Source: Acidobacteriota bacterium (GTDB taxonomy: Bacteria > Acidobacteriota > Vicinamibacteria > Vicinamibacterales > UBA2999). From it: a stretch of DNA of 59,380 nt. The position numbers and the translations under genes were made by a program. Under the pieces are notes generated by a model. That model was not told the DNA's origin and made no database searches. It saw only the letters and a program-made list of their open reading frames with translations. Of the stretch, positions 36,502 through 44,329 are shown piece by piece. Where the stretch lies: the NCBI GenBank assembly GCA_947465645.1, contig CANIBQ010000023.1:1-59380 (forward strand). Direction: 5' to 3'. Position 1 is the stretch's first letter; every line of letters starts with the position of its first letter.

Positions 36502-37424
36502 TGGCGTCCACCATGCCCGTCGATCGCCGCGACCGCATTGCCGCGTTGCAATACGACTATGCGGCGCAGCCGCGCGAGGCGGTGTCCGCGTGCAATCTCT
36601 GCGGCTCGTCGCGGTTCATCGTCATCACCCACCGCGACCGCTATGGCTTTCGGGCCGAAGCCCACGCCTGCGAGCGGTGCGGGCTGGTGTTTCTCAATCC
36701 GCGCCTGGCCCCGCAGGCGTACGGCCGCTTCTACGAGTCGGTGTACCGGCCGCTGGTCAGCGCGTTTCACGGCCGCCTGATCGATGCGCGGACGATCCAG
36801 GACGAGCAGCGGGTGTACGCCGCCGAGCGGGTCGAGTTCCTGCGTCCCTTCATGTCACCCGCGTTGAAGACCCTGCTCGACATTGGCGGCTCCACCGGTG
36901 TGGTCGCCGGGCGCGTGGCGTCCGAGTTCGGCTTGACGGGCACCCTGATCGATCCGTCGCCGCTCGAGGTCGCCGAGGCACAGCGTCTCGGCCTCGACAC
37001 GGTCACCGGTCTCGTGGAACAACACGACTTTCGCGGCCGCACCTTCGATCTGGTCACCATCTGCCAGACCGTCGATCACCTGCTCGACGTGAGCGGCACG
37101 CTCTCACGCGTGCGGGACCTGCTCGCCTCCAATGGGCTTCTGTTCATCGACATCGTGGATTTCCGCGCGGCATACCTGCGGAACTGGTCGGTCGAAGACG
37201 CGATCAAGATCGACCACCCGTATTACCTGACGGAGATGACGATGACGGCGCTCCTGGGACGGGCGGGATTCGCAGTGTTGCGGTCGGACTATGCAGCGGA
37301 TCATCTTCATGTCGGTTACGTCTGCCGGCCGACGCGTCCAGACGCCAACGCCTTGCCCGACCCTGCTGCGGTCAGGGACCTACTGCGCGAGGTCAGGCAG
37401 GTGCAGAACACATCGCGCTTCTAG
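36501..37424 (+). CDS. class I SAM methyltransferase with N-terminal zinc-ribbon-like motif
   Basis: 307 residues. CNLCGSSRF and ACERCGLVFLNP give two Cys pairs about 30 residues apart near the N-terminus, as in Methyltransf_13 sugar methylases. LLDIGGSTGVVAGRVA is the SAM motif (normally LDxGCGxG), and ICQTVDHLLDVSGTLSRV occupies the usual EHxxDP position. It is similar to the C-terminal half of the fusion at 18729 and probably methylates a sugar nucleotide at O or C. Its stop codon shares the palindrome CTAG with the stop of the minus-strand gene that follows. Confidence 0.82.
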   Translation: MASTMPVDRRDRIAALQYDYAAQPREAVSACNLCGSSRFIVITHRDRYGFRAEAHACERCGLVFLNPRLAPQAYGRFYESVYRPLVSAFHGRLIDARTIQDEQRVYAAERVEFLRPFMSPALKTLLDIGGSTGVVAGRVASEFGLTGTLIDPSPLEVAEAQRLGLDTVTGLVEQHDFRGRTFDLVTICQTVDHLLDVSGTLSRVRDLLASNGLLFIDIVDFRAAYLRNWSVEDAIKIDHPYYLTEMTMTALLGRAGFAVLRSDYAADHLHVGYVCRPTRPDANALPDPAAVRDLLREVRQVQNTSRF

Positions 37425-38107
37425 CTCTTCTTTCGATGGAATTCGTGGGTCCCGAACTGGCCGGTCAATGCCGGCGCTTCCGGTGTCGGGCTCTCGAACG
37501 AGAAGCGCGCGGCCACCTCGACGGGCGCGAACCTCAATCCAAGACTTTCAAGTTGCGGCCTGAACATCACACACGTGATCACGTCGTCGCGAGACGACGG
37601 CTTCACCTTGCCGCGCCATACGTAGGAATCGTTGGGAAGGCCTGCCGTGGCCTCGAGCAGTTTCTTCGACCGAAGGCAGAATCCGCTGTTGCCAACTCGG
37701 TACTCGGTGCCGCTATGGCCAGGAGGCCACGGTGCGCCGATGTAGTCGTAGTCGAGCCACCGATCGTCCCACGCGTCGGAGTTGACGATGTGGCTGTCGG
37801 AGTGGATCGTCAGGCAGTGACTGGTCGAAATATACTTGTGCAGTTCCGCGAGGCAGAACTGGTTGTATCCCTTCAGGGTCGCCGGCGGGATCGGCACCCA
37901 GAGGCAGCGCTCGTAGAGATCCGGCCTCGTGTGTGGCTTGGTCGGAGAAAAGAACAGCACCTTTCCGAATGTCATCTCTGAATTGGCCCGAGCCAGGGAC
38001 TCCTCCGTGGCGACCGGATTCGTCGTGCCGTCGATGGCCACGAGGGTCACGTCAGGCAGCGCCCTCGACTGCCGCGGCGGACGCACGTCATCGTTAGAGT
38101 GGGACAT
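37421..38107 (-). CDS. DUF5672 family protein, putative glycosyltransferase
   Basis: The only minus-strand gene here: 228 residues, ATG complement at 38105-38107, stop at 37421-37423. It has VTLVAIDGTTNP, then CLTIHSDSHIVNSDAWDD, DYDYIGAPWPPG and GNSGFCLRSKKLLEA, the hallmark pattern of DUF5672 proteins, which look like GT-A transferases with an HSDS acidic motif. It overlaps the upstream methyltransferase tail to tail by 4 bp and is separated from the divergent NeuA-like gene by only 24 bp. Its reversed orientation suggests separate acquisition. Function is predicted only at the level of a possible glycosyltransferase. Confidence 0.82.
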   Translation of the reverse strand: MSHSNDDVRPPRQSRALPDVTLVAIDGTTNPVATEESLARANSEMTFGKVLFFSPTKPHTRPDLYERCLWVPIPPATLKGYNQFCLAELHKYISTSHCLTIHSDSHIVNSDAWDDRWLDYDYIGAPWPPGHSGTEYRVGNSGFCLRSKKLLEATAGLPNDSYVWRGKVKPSSRDDVITCVMFRPQLESLGLRFAPVEVAARFSFESPTPEAPALTGQFGTHEFHRKKS

Positions 38108-38116
38108 ACAGATGCG

Positions 38117-38122
38117 AAGGAA
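38117..38122 (+). promoter_or_regulatory. ribosome binding site deciding a TTG start
   Basis: AAGGAA lies 9 nt before TTG 38132. It supports TTG as the start of the NeuA-like gene, which otherwise lacks an ATG; the paralogue at 18729 begins MNVLGVVPARGG, aligning with this TTG. Confidence 0.6.
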
Positions 38123-38128
38123 ATTGTA
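38123..38128 (-). promoter_or_regulatory. possible -10 element of the DUF5672 gene
   Basis: Read on the minus strand the hexamer is TACAAT, about 15 nt before the ATG at 38107. No good -35 is seen. It lies in the 24-bp divergent space and would give a very short leader. Confidence 0.22.
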
Positions 38129-38131
38129 CGC

Positions 38132-38821
38132 TTGAACGTGCTTGGCCTCGTGCCGGCACGTGGCGGCTCGAAGGGCGTGCCCGGGAAGAACACGCGGCTG
38201 CTCGCGGGGCGTCCGCTCCTCGCGTATACGGCTCGCGCCGCGATCGACTCCGGAGTCCTGGATCGCGTGATTCTCTCCACCGATGCAGAGCCCATCGCCG
38301 AGTGCGGACGTCAGGTCGGGCTCGACGTGCCGTTCATGCGGCCCGCCGCGCTGGCGGAGGACGACACGCCGATGCTGCCGGTAATCGAGCATGCGTTGGG
38401 GGAACTGCAGCGCGAGGGATGGCAGTGTGATGTCGTCGTCCTGCTGCAGCCGACGTCGCCCCTTCGCACGCCGCTTCATATTCGATCGGCCGTCGAGTTG
38501 CTGCGCACGTCAGGTGCCGATTCAGTCGTGACCGTCGTCGCTGTGCCGCAGCATCTGTCTCCTGATTACGTCATGCGGATTGAGGACGGACGGCTGTGGC
38601 CGTTTCTGCCCGACGGGTTGCGCGTGACGCGGCGGCAGGACGCGCGCGTCGCGTATGCGCGCGACGGCACGGTCTACGCATTCCGCACCGAGGCCATGTG
38701 GCGCTGCGGCAATATTTACGGCGAGGACTGCAGGCCACTCCTCATCAGCGCGGAAGAATCACTCTCGATCGATACCGCGGCGGATTGGGCTGCCGCGGAG
38801 CAGGCGCTGGCCGGCCGCTGA
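38132..38821 (+). CDS. neuA: NeuA-like CMP-nonulosonate cytidylyltransferase
   Basis: 229 residues. LVPARGGSKGVPGKNTRLLA is the CTP-binding loop, STDAEPIAECG the first acidic region, LLQPTSPLRTPLHI the substrate region and LSIDTAADWAAAEQAL the C-terminal metal-binding end. It activates a keto-sugar acid with CMP. The TTG at 38132 is chosen over GTG 38138 by alignment with the 18729 paralogue and by an AAGGAA 9 nt upstream. It belongs functionally with the neuB and neuC at 34292-36501 despite the reversed gene between them. Confidence 0.85.
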   Translation: MNVLGLVPARGGSKGVPGKNTRLLAGRPLLAYTARAAIDSGVLDRVILSTDAEPIAECGRQVGLDVPFMRPAALAEDDTPMLPVIEHALGELQREGWQCDVVVLLQPTSPLRTPLHIRSAVELLRTSGADSVVTVVAVPQHLSPDYVMRIEDGRLWPFLPDGLRVTRRQDARVAYARDGTVYAFRTEAMWRCGNIYGEDCRPLLISAEESLSIDTAADWAAAEQALAGR

Positions 38822-38822
38822 C

Positions 38823-39827
38823 GTGCGGCCGCTGGTGCGCGCCATCCCGCGGGCGGTTCGCAGCCGTGCGGCCGGTCCAATCGGGAAATTTCGCGGACGC
38901 CGCGTCCGGCGTCGTCTGGCCGCGCTTGCGGCGAGTGGGAGGCCGATCCTGGCCGGCCCGTGGCTCGGCGAGGTTGGCTTCGAGATCCTGTATTGGGCCC
39001 CGTTTCTCCGCTGGTTCGCCGCTGAATACCGCGTCGCGCCCGATCGGCTGACCGTGCTGTCGCGCGGCGGTACCGGGTCCTGGTACGCGCCCGCCGCCGG
39101 CCGCTACGTCGAAGTGTTCGATTACATCGCGGCGGACGTCTTCAGGGCATGGCAAAGTGAGCGGTTCGACGAGATCGGCGAACAGAAGCAGACGCGCATG
39201 ACCGCGCGCGAGCGGCAGTTGCTCGCGGACGTGCTCGGACCGGGGCTCGAAGGCACCGAGATCCTGCACCCGTCACTGATGTACGAGTTGATGAATCCTT
39301 TTTGGTGGGGTCACCTGGACGAATCGTGGATTCACCGGCACACGGCGTACACGCGGCTGGAGCCGCCGTCCGTTGATGGACTGGATCTGCCGGAGCGGTA
39401 TGTGGCGGCCAAGTTCTATTTCAACGATTGCTTTCCGGCGAGTGACGACAACGTGGCGTTCGTGAAGGACGTGCTGGCGCGCCTCGCGCGGGAAGGCCCC
39501 GTCGTGTCGCTGTCGGCGGGTGTTGCGCTCGACGATCACGGCGCCTGCACGGTGACGTCGCACGGCGTGCGAGACCTCTCCGGTGCCGCACCGCCGTCGC
39601 GGAACCTGCAGGTGCAGAGCGCCGTCGTCGCGCATGCGTCGGCGTTTGTCGGCACGTATGGCGGCTTCGCGTACCTGGCGCCGATGTACGGCGTGCCGTC
39701 GATGTCGTACTACGGCGACGCGGCGGGGTTTGCGCCTTCGCACCTGCGCATGGCGAGGTCCGCGTGTGCGGCGATGGGCGTTGGCGGGCTGCTGCAGGTT
39801 CACCCGACCTCAGAGATCGTGGGTTGA
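38823..39827 (+). CDS. module-B putative glycosyltransferase (stand-alone)
   Basis: 334 residues. A short basic N-terminus (RAIPRAVRSRAAG, then FRGRRVRRRLAALA) precedes GPWLGEVGFEILYWAPFLRW near residue 45, LSRGGTGSWYAPAAGRYVEV, LHPSLMYELMNPFW, YVAAKFYFNDCFPASDDN, QVQSAVVAHASAFVGTYGGF and AYLAPMYGVPSMSYYG. GTG 38823 follows the previous stop by one base. No known family motif is decisive. The VGTYGGFAYLAP segment resembles the donor-site end of GT-B folds, so a glycosyltransferase is the best guess. Confidence 0.62.
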   Translation: MRPLVRAIPRAVRSRAAGPIGKFRGRRVRRRLAALAASGRPILAGPWLGEVGFEILYWAPFLRWFAAEYRVAPDRLTVLSRGGTGSWYAPAAGRYVEVFDYIAADVFRAWQSERFDEIGEQKQTRMTARERQLLADVLGPGLEGTEILHPSLMYELMNPFWWGHLDESWIHRHTAYTRLEPPSVDGLDLPERYVAAKFYFNDCFPASDDNVAFVKDVLARLAREGPVVSLSAGVALDDHGACTVTSHGVRDLSGAAPPSRNLQVQSAVVAHASAFVGTYGGFAYLAPMYGVPSMSYYGDAAGFAPSHLRMARSACAAMGVGGLLQVHPTSEIVG

Positions 39828-39832
39828 AGGAG
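39827..39832 (+). promoter_or_regulatory. strong ribosome binding site
   Basis: AAGGAG with 5-nt spacing to ATG 39838. It fixes the start of the epimerase gene and is one of few strong Shine-Dalgarno sites in a locus dominated by coupled starts. Confidence 0.75.
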
Positions 39833-39837
39833 TAGAG

Positions 39838-40971
39838 ATGGGAATTCGAACGATCCTGGTGACCGGCGGCGCGGGCTACATTGGCTCGCACCTGGTCGAC
39901 GCGCTCGTCGCGCGGGAGTACCGCGTCGTCGTGCTCGATAACCTCGTGCCGCAGGTGCACCGGTCTGGCACGTGGCCGTCGTACGCAAACCCGCGGGCGG
40001 AGTATGTGCGGGGCGACGTGCGCGACCGGTCCGTGTTCGAGCCCCTCGTGCTCGACGCCGACGCCGTCGTCCATTTCGCCGCGGCCGTCAGCGTCGGCCA
40101 GAGCATGTACCAGATCGATCGATACGTGGACGTGAATACCCGCGGCACGGCGCTGCTGCTCGACATCCTGGTCAATGCAAAGCACCACGTCCAGAAGGTG
40201 GTGGTCGCTTCGTCGATCGGCGTCTACGGCGAAGGCGCCTACCGCTGCGCCACGCACGGCGCCGTGGCGCCCACGATCCGGCCCGAGGCGCAGCTTGCCG
40301 CGCGCGACTGGGAGCAGCGCTGCCCGGTGTGCCAGGAGCCTGTCGCGTCCATTCCGACGCCTGAAGACAAGACGCTCTACCGCGACAACATCTACTCGAT
40401 GACGAAGTATCACCAGGAAGAGATGGTGCTGCTGATCGGCAAGACATACGGCATTCCGGCGGTTGCGCCGCGCTTCTTCAACGTCTACGGCCCTCGCCAG
40501 AGCCTGAGCAATCCCTACGCGGGCGTCGCGGCGATTTGGCTCAGCCGGTTGCTCAATGGCAAGCCGCCGGTGGTCTTCGAGGACGGCGGGCAGCTTCGCG
40601 ATTTCGTGTCGATCCACGACGTGGTCAACTGCCTGGTGCTGATGATTGAGAAGAGCGGGGCCGACTTTCTGCCGGTCAATGTGGGCTCCGGAGAGACGGT
40701 GACGATTCTGGAGATCGCCGGTCTGCTGAAGCGCCTGCTTGGCTCGGCGATCGAACTGCAGGTGACGCAGTCCGGCCGGAAATTCGACATCCGGCACAAT
40801 ACCGCCGACATCTCGCGGGCGACGTCGACGCTCGGCTTTCAGCCGAAGGTGTCGCTGGAACAGGGTTTCACCGAGCTCATCGAGTGGGCGCGCACGACGC
40901 CGGATGTCGCCGAGGACTTCTTCGATCGCGCGCTCGACGAACTGAACGAGAAGGGGCTGCTGGTCCGGTGA
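39838..40971 (+). CDS. NAD-dependent epimerase, dTDP-L-rhamnose 4-epimerase-like
   Basis: 377-residue extended SDR. The NAD-binding TGGAGYIGSH is at residues 9-18, and the catalytic Tyr186/Lys190 are in YSMTK. An insertion RDWEQRCPVCQEPV with a CxxC near 162, followed by PTPEDKTLYRDNIYS, resembles the subgroup that includes dTDP-L-rhamnose 4-epimerase (making dTDP-6-deoxy-L-talose); RFFNVYGPRQSLSNPYAGV supports the same group. No rmlABCD genes are in the window, so dTDP-rhamnose would have to be made elsewhere. It overlaps the cytidylyltransferase gene by GTGA. Family assignment is firm, substrate moderate. Confidence 0.8.
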   Translation: MGIRTILVTGGAGYIGSHLVDALVAREYRVVVLDNLVPQVHRSGTWPSYANPRAEYVRGDVRDRSVFEPLVLDADAVVHFAAAVSVGQSMYQIDRYVDVNTRGTALLLDILVNAKHHVQKVVVASSIGVYGEGAYRCATHGAVAPTIRPEAQLAARDWEQRCPVCQEPVASIPTPEDKTLYRDNIYSMTKYHQEEMVLLIGKTYGIPAVAPRFFNVYGPRQSLSNPYAGVAAIWLSRLLNGKPPVVFEDGGQLRDFVSIHDVVNCLVLMIEKSGADFLPVNVGSGETVTILEIAGLLKRLLGSAIELQVTQSGRKFDIRHNTADISRATSTLGFQPKVSLEQGFTELIEWARTTPDVAEDFFDRALDELNEKGLLVR

Positions 40972-41411
40972 TCGTCGCATTCGAGGGGTTGAAGGAGTAT
41001 CGCGGCCAGGTGGCGATGGTGGACGGCGCCTTCGACCCGATGCATCGCGGCCACATCGAATATTTCAAGGCAGCATCCGCGTTGGGGGTTCCGCTCCTGT
41101 GCAACATCGCGTCCGATCGGTACGTGCGGACGAAACATCCGCCGCTGCTCGACGAAAGCCAGCGGGCCGCGATCGTCGACGCGATCCGATACATTACCTA
41201 CACGCATGTCAACCAGTTCGATACCGAGACGATCCTGCGCGAGCTGCGGCCGCGCTTCTACGTGAAGGGCAAAGACTGGGACGGCCGGCTGCCCGCCGAG
41301 CAGGTGGCCATCTGTCGCGAACATGCCATCGAGATCATCTACCTGGACACCGTGCTGGACTCCTCCACCCGCATCCTGGAACAGTACGCACTGCAGCAGA
41401 ACCAATCATGA
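40968..41411 (+). CDS. cytidylyltransferase-like nucleotidyltransferase (HldE/RfaE C-domain / PtmE-like)
   Basis: 147 residues. MVDGAFDPMHRGHIEYFKAA holds the HxGH motif (HRGH at 26-29), and YVKGKDWDG is the second conserved motif. The usual third motif ISSST appears as LDSSTRIL. Single-domain members activate sugar phosphates: heptose 1-phosphate in HldE, or glucosamine 1-phosphate in PtmE of the legionaminic pathway. With three NeuA-like genes around, a PtmE-type role (making GDP-GlcN for legionaminic acid) is attractive but not proven. GTGA and ATGA overlaps tie it to the epimerase and methyltransferase. Confidence 0.8.
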   Translation: MIVAFEGLKEYRGQVAMVDGAFDPMHRGHIEYFKAASALGVPLLCNIASDRYVRTKHPPLLDESQRAAIVDAIRYITYTHVNQFDTETILRELRPRFYVKGKDWDGRLPAEQVAICREHAIEIIYLDTVLDSSTRILEQYALQQNQS

Positions 41412-42097
41412 ACATCAGCGAGTTTGAAAGCCGGGTCCTCGAGCAGCGGCCCGTCGCCTCCGGCCATTACGACGCCGAATACTTCACTGGCGAGTGGCGC
41501 GACGGGGGCAACAACTACTCACTCGAGGCGCGCCGGCAGATCGAAGGGAAGAACCCGTCCCTCATCAAGGAGGTCTTCAAGCCTACGAAGGTGCTGGACC
41601 TCGGATGCGGACCAGGCGCCCTGATGCACCTCCTGTGGGAGCTCGGCGTCGACGTCGAAGGCATCGATTTCGCGGAGAGCAGCCGGCGAATCGCCACCCC
41701 CGAGATGCGCGATCGAATTGTGGTGGGCGACGTGGCCGACCCGACGCTGAGGCCGGCCAACGCGTACGACCTCGTGATCTCGCGGGAGGTGCTCGAGCAT
41801 CTCACCGTGCTGCAGGTACGAAAAGCGGTCGCGAACATGGTGCGGATGACGAACAGGTTCATCTACGTCACGACGCGGTTTCACCCGAACCCGGCGTCGC
41901 TGCTCGACTTCAACCAGAAAGACGATCTGGACCCCTCGCACATCACCCTGCTGAACAAAGACATGCTTCGGCTGATGTTCCTGCTCGAGGGATGCCGTTC
42001 GCGGCCAGACCTCGAAGCGAGGATGGATTGGGGACGCAAGGGCCGCGTGCTCGTGCTCGAAAAGGTCGTCACCGACGACGGAGCAACCGTCTCGTGA
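41408..42097 (+). CDS. class I SAM-dependent methyltransferase
   Basis: 229 residues. VLDLGCGPGALMHLLWELG is the SAM motif near 64, GIDFAESSRR the ribose-binding strand, and YDLVISREVLEHLTVLQV the usual post-motif. It lacks the zinc-ribbon N-terminus of other methylases here. Placed between the small cytidylyltransferase and the aminotransferase with 4-bp overlaps on both sides, it likely modifies a nucleotide sugar, for example as an N- or O-methylase of an amino sugar. That is inference from context. Confidence 0.8.
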   Translation: MNISEFESRVLEQRPVASGHYDAEYFTGEWRDGGNNYSLEARRQIEGKNPSLIKEVFKPTKVLDLGCGPGALMHLLWELGVDVEGIDFAESSRRIATPEMRDRIVVGDVADPTLRPANAYDLVISREVLEHLTVLQVRKAVANMVRMTNRFIYVTTRFHPNPASLLDFNQKDDLDPSHITLLNKDMLRLMFLLEGCRSRPDLEARMDWGRKGRVLVLEKVVTDDGATVS

Positions 42098-43194
42098 TTC
42101 CGCTCGTCGACTTGCAGGCGCAGTACCGGTCGATCAAGCCTGATATTGATGCGGCCGTGCAGGGGGTTCTCGACAGCACGCAGTTTATCCTGGGCCCCGC
42201 CGTCGCCGCGTTTGAAAAGGGCTTCGCGGCGTACTGCGGCACCGCAGAAGCCGTCGGGGTCAACAGCGGCACCAGTGCGCTGCATCTGGCGCTGCTCGCC
42301 GCCGGGGTGGCGCCGGGCGATGAAGTCATCACGGTGCCGTTTACGTTTGTCGCCACCGTTGCGGCAATCGAGTACGCAGGCGCAAAGCCGGTGTTCGTCG
42401 ACATCGATCCCACCTATTTCACGATGGACCCGGCGCAACTCGAGTCCGCCATCACCCCGCGCACCAAGGCCATCGTTCCCGTCCATCTGTTTGGCCAGCC
42501 TGCCGACATGGATCCGATCGTCGAGATCGCGAATCGCCGCGGGCTCATCGTGATCGAGGACGCGTGTCAGTCGCATGGCGCCGAGTACCGGGGTCGTCGA
42601 TGCGGTTCCATCGGTGCTCTCGCGTGCTTCAGTTTCTATCCCGGTAAGAATCTTGGCGCGTATGGTGAGGGCGGCGCCGTTGTCACCGACGACCCGGCGC
42701 TCGCGGCGAGAGTCCGGTTGCTCCGGAACTGGGGGCAAAGTACCCGGTATACCTACACGGTTCGAGGGTTCAACTGCCGGATGGACGGCATCCAGGGCGC
42801 GATCCTCGATGTGAAGCTTCGCCATATCGACCGATGGACGGCCGCCCGGCGTGCCCATGCGGCGTCGTACGCCCGATTGCTCGAGGACACACCCGCAGCC
42901 CTGCCGCGCGTCCGTGAGGGGGCGACCCACGTGTACCACGTGCATGCCGTGCGCGTGCCCCGGCGCGACTCGGTTCGAGCCGCGCTGACCGAGGCCGGCG
43001 TGCAGACTGGCGTGCACTACCCGATCCCCGTGCACCTCCAGCCGGCCTACCGGGACCTCGGATACGGGCCCCACGACTTTCCGGTCGCCGAGCGGCTGGC
43101 GGACGAGGTGCTGTCGATTCCGATCTTCCCGGAGCTGACCGGGGAGCAGATCGACACCATCGCCGGGGTCATCCGCGCCAGCGTGCTGCGGTGA
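42094..43194 (+). CDS. DegT/DnrJ/EryC1/StrS family PLP-dependent sugar aminotransferase
   Basis: 366 residues and full length. IPLVDLQAQYRSIKPDI at the start, VGVNSGTSALHLALLAAG (phosphate-binding), IVIEDACQSHGAEYRG (Asp and cofactor-stacking residues), and FYPGKNLGAYGEGG with Lys185 as the Schiff-base lysine. It converts a keto-sugar nucleotide to an amino sugar. The expected 4,6-dehydratase partner is not next to it. With the PtmE-like, NeuA-, NeuB- and NeuC-like genes it may belong to a legionaminic-type pathway (LegC), or it may make a separate 4-amino sugar. GTG 42094 overlaps the previous stop. Confidence 0.9.
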   Translation: MIPLVDLQAQYRSIKPDIDAAVQGVLDSTQFILGPAVAAFEKGFAAYCGTAEAVGVNSGTSALHLALLAAGVAPGDEVITVPFTFVATVAAIEYAGAKPVFVDIDPTYFTMDPAQLESAITPRTKAIVPVHLFGQPADMDPIVEIANRRGLIVIEDACQSHGAEYRGRRCGSIGALACFSFYPGKNLGAYGEGGAVVTDDPALAARVRLLRNWGQSTRYTYTVRGFNCRMDGIQGAILDVKLRHIDRWTAARRAHAASYARLLEDTPAALPRVREGATHVYHVHAVRVPRRDSVRAALTEAGVQTGVHYPIPVHLQPAYRDLGYGPHDFPVAERLADEVLSIPIFPELTGEQIDTIAGVIRASVLR

Positions 43195-43225
43195 CCTCGC
43201 ACTGCGCGCGATGAGGACGACATAG

Positions 43226-44329
43226 GTGCCGAATGTCGTGGCTGCGGTCGTCAACATCAGCCGCAAGGCTTTCGTCCGCCTGCAAGCCGTGCGCAAGCCC
43301 TTCGTGCGAAGGGCGCGGCGCCGCGTGCGGGAAAGCCAGCAGGATGCCACGCTCGCGGCTGCCCAGCAGGTCGAGCGGGAGATCGAGCAGATCGTTGCCG
43401 GCCGCGGGCCCATCGTCGCGGGCCCCTGGCTTGGCGAAGTCGGCTACGAAGCGCTGTACTGGCTGCCATTCCTCCGTTGGGTGCAGGACCGCTACCGCAT
43501 CGCGCCAGACCGGCTGGTCGCGGTGTCGCGCGGCGGGGTGGAGCATTGGTACCGGGACATCGCGGCGCAGTACGTCGACTTGTTCGACCTGCTGTCGCCG
43601 GCGGACCTGGCCGCGCGCAACGAGGCGCGGCAGGTGGCGGAGGAGGGCGGCGGGCGAAAGCAGTCGCGCGTCAGCGAGCTCGACGAATGGCTCCTGCAGC
43701 GCGTGGTCGTGAATGGCGGGCACCCGGCCGCGGTGCTGCATCCGTCGCTGCTGTTCCGCCTGTTCCGCGACGTGTGGCAGGGAAATCTGCCCCTCGATTT
43801 TCTCCTCACACGCGCGGACTTCGCCCGCATGCCCCCGCCGCCCAGGCCTCTCGTCGCCGGACTCCCCAGCGAATACGTCGCGGTGAAGTTCTACAGCGGG
43901 ACGGCGCTGCCGGACACCGCGGATAACCGGGATGTCCTTCGATCGACCGTCCGGGCGGTGGCCTCGCGTATCCCAGTGGTGGTTCTCGATACGGGCCTGT
44001 CTGTCGACGATCACAGCGATTTCGCGTTTGACGGAATACCCGGCGTGCTGAGCGCGCGGGAATGGATGACGCCGCGCACGAACCTGGGCGTGCAGTCGGC
44101 GCTCATCGCCCACTCGAAGTTCTTCCTGGGCACCTGCGGCGGCCTCGCCTGGCTGGCGCCATTCATGGGCGTGCCCACGGTAGCCGCGTATGCCGACGAT
44201 GCGTTGCTTGGTCCGCACCTGGCCATCGCCCGGCAGGTTGGATGGCGAGTGAGTGCCGCCGAGTTCGCGTCGCTCGACATCAGGGCCCTGAAGCGTCTCG
44301 ACGCGAGTTGGATGGTGCGACAGTCATGA
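43226..44329 (+). CDS. module-B putative glycosyltransferase (stand-alone)
   Basis: 367 residues. A basic N-terminal helix (RKAFVRLQAVRKPFVRRARR) precedes GPWLGEVGYEALYWLPFLRW near 66, VSRGGVEHWYRDIAAQYVDL, LHPSLLFRLFRDVWQG, YVAVKFYSGTALPDTAD, LDTGLSVDDHSDFAF, WMTPRTNLGVQSALIAHSKF and LGTCGGLAWLAPFMGVP. GTG 43226 is used; an ATG at 43211 is followed at once by a stop. It is closest to the 31597 paralogue (shared LDTGL...DDHSD and WMTP.TNLGVQ). The stop overlaps the next gene by ATGA. Confidence 0.65.
   Translation: MPNVVAAVVNISRKAFVRLQAVRKPFVRRARRRVRESQQDATLAAAQQVEREIEQIVAGRGPIVAGPWLGEVGYEALYWLPFLRWVQDRYRIAPDRLVAVSRGGVEHWYRDIAAQYVDLFDLLSPADLAARNEARQVAEEGGGRKQSRVSELDEWLLQRVVVNGGHPAAVLHPSLLFRLFRDVWQGNLPLDFLLTRADFARMPPPPRPLVAGLPSEYVAVKFYSGTALPDTADNRDVLRSTVRAVASRIPVVVLDTGLSVDDHSDFAFDGIPGVLSAREWMTPRTNLGVQSALIAHSKFFLGTCGGLAWLAPFMGVPTVAAYADDALLGPHLAIARQVGWRVSAAEFASLDIRALKRLDASWMVRQS

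Noticed and set aside
36590..37981. 463-codon + strand frame across the methyltransferase and the DUF5672 gene
   Set aside because: It is out of frame with the methyltransferase and antisense to the DUF5672 gene, and its translation lacks any motif.
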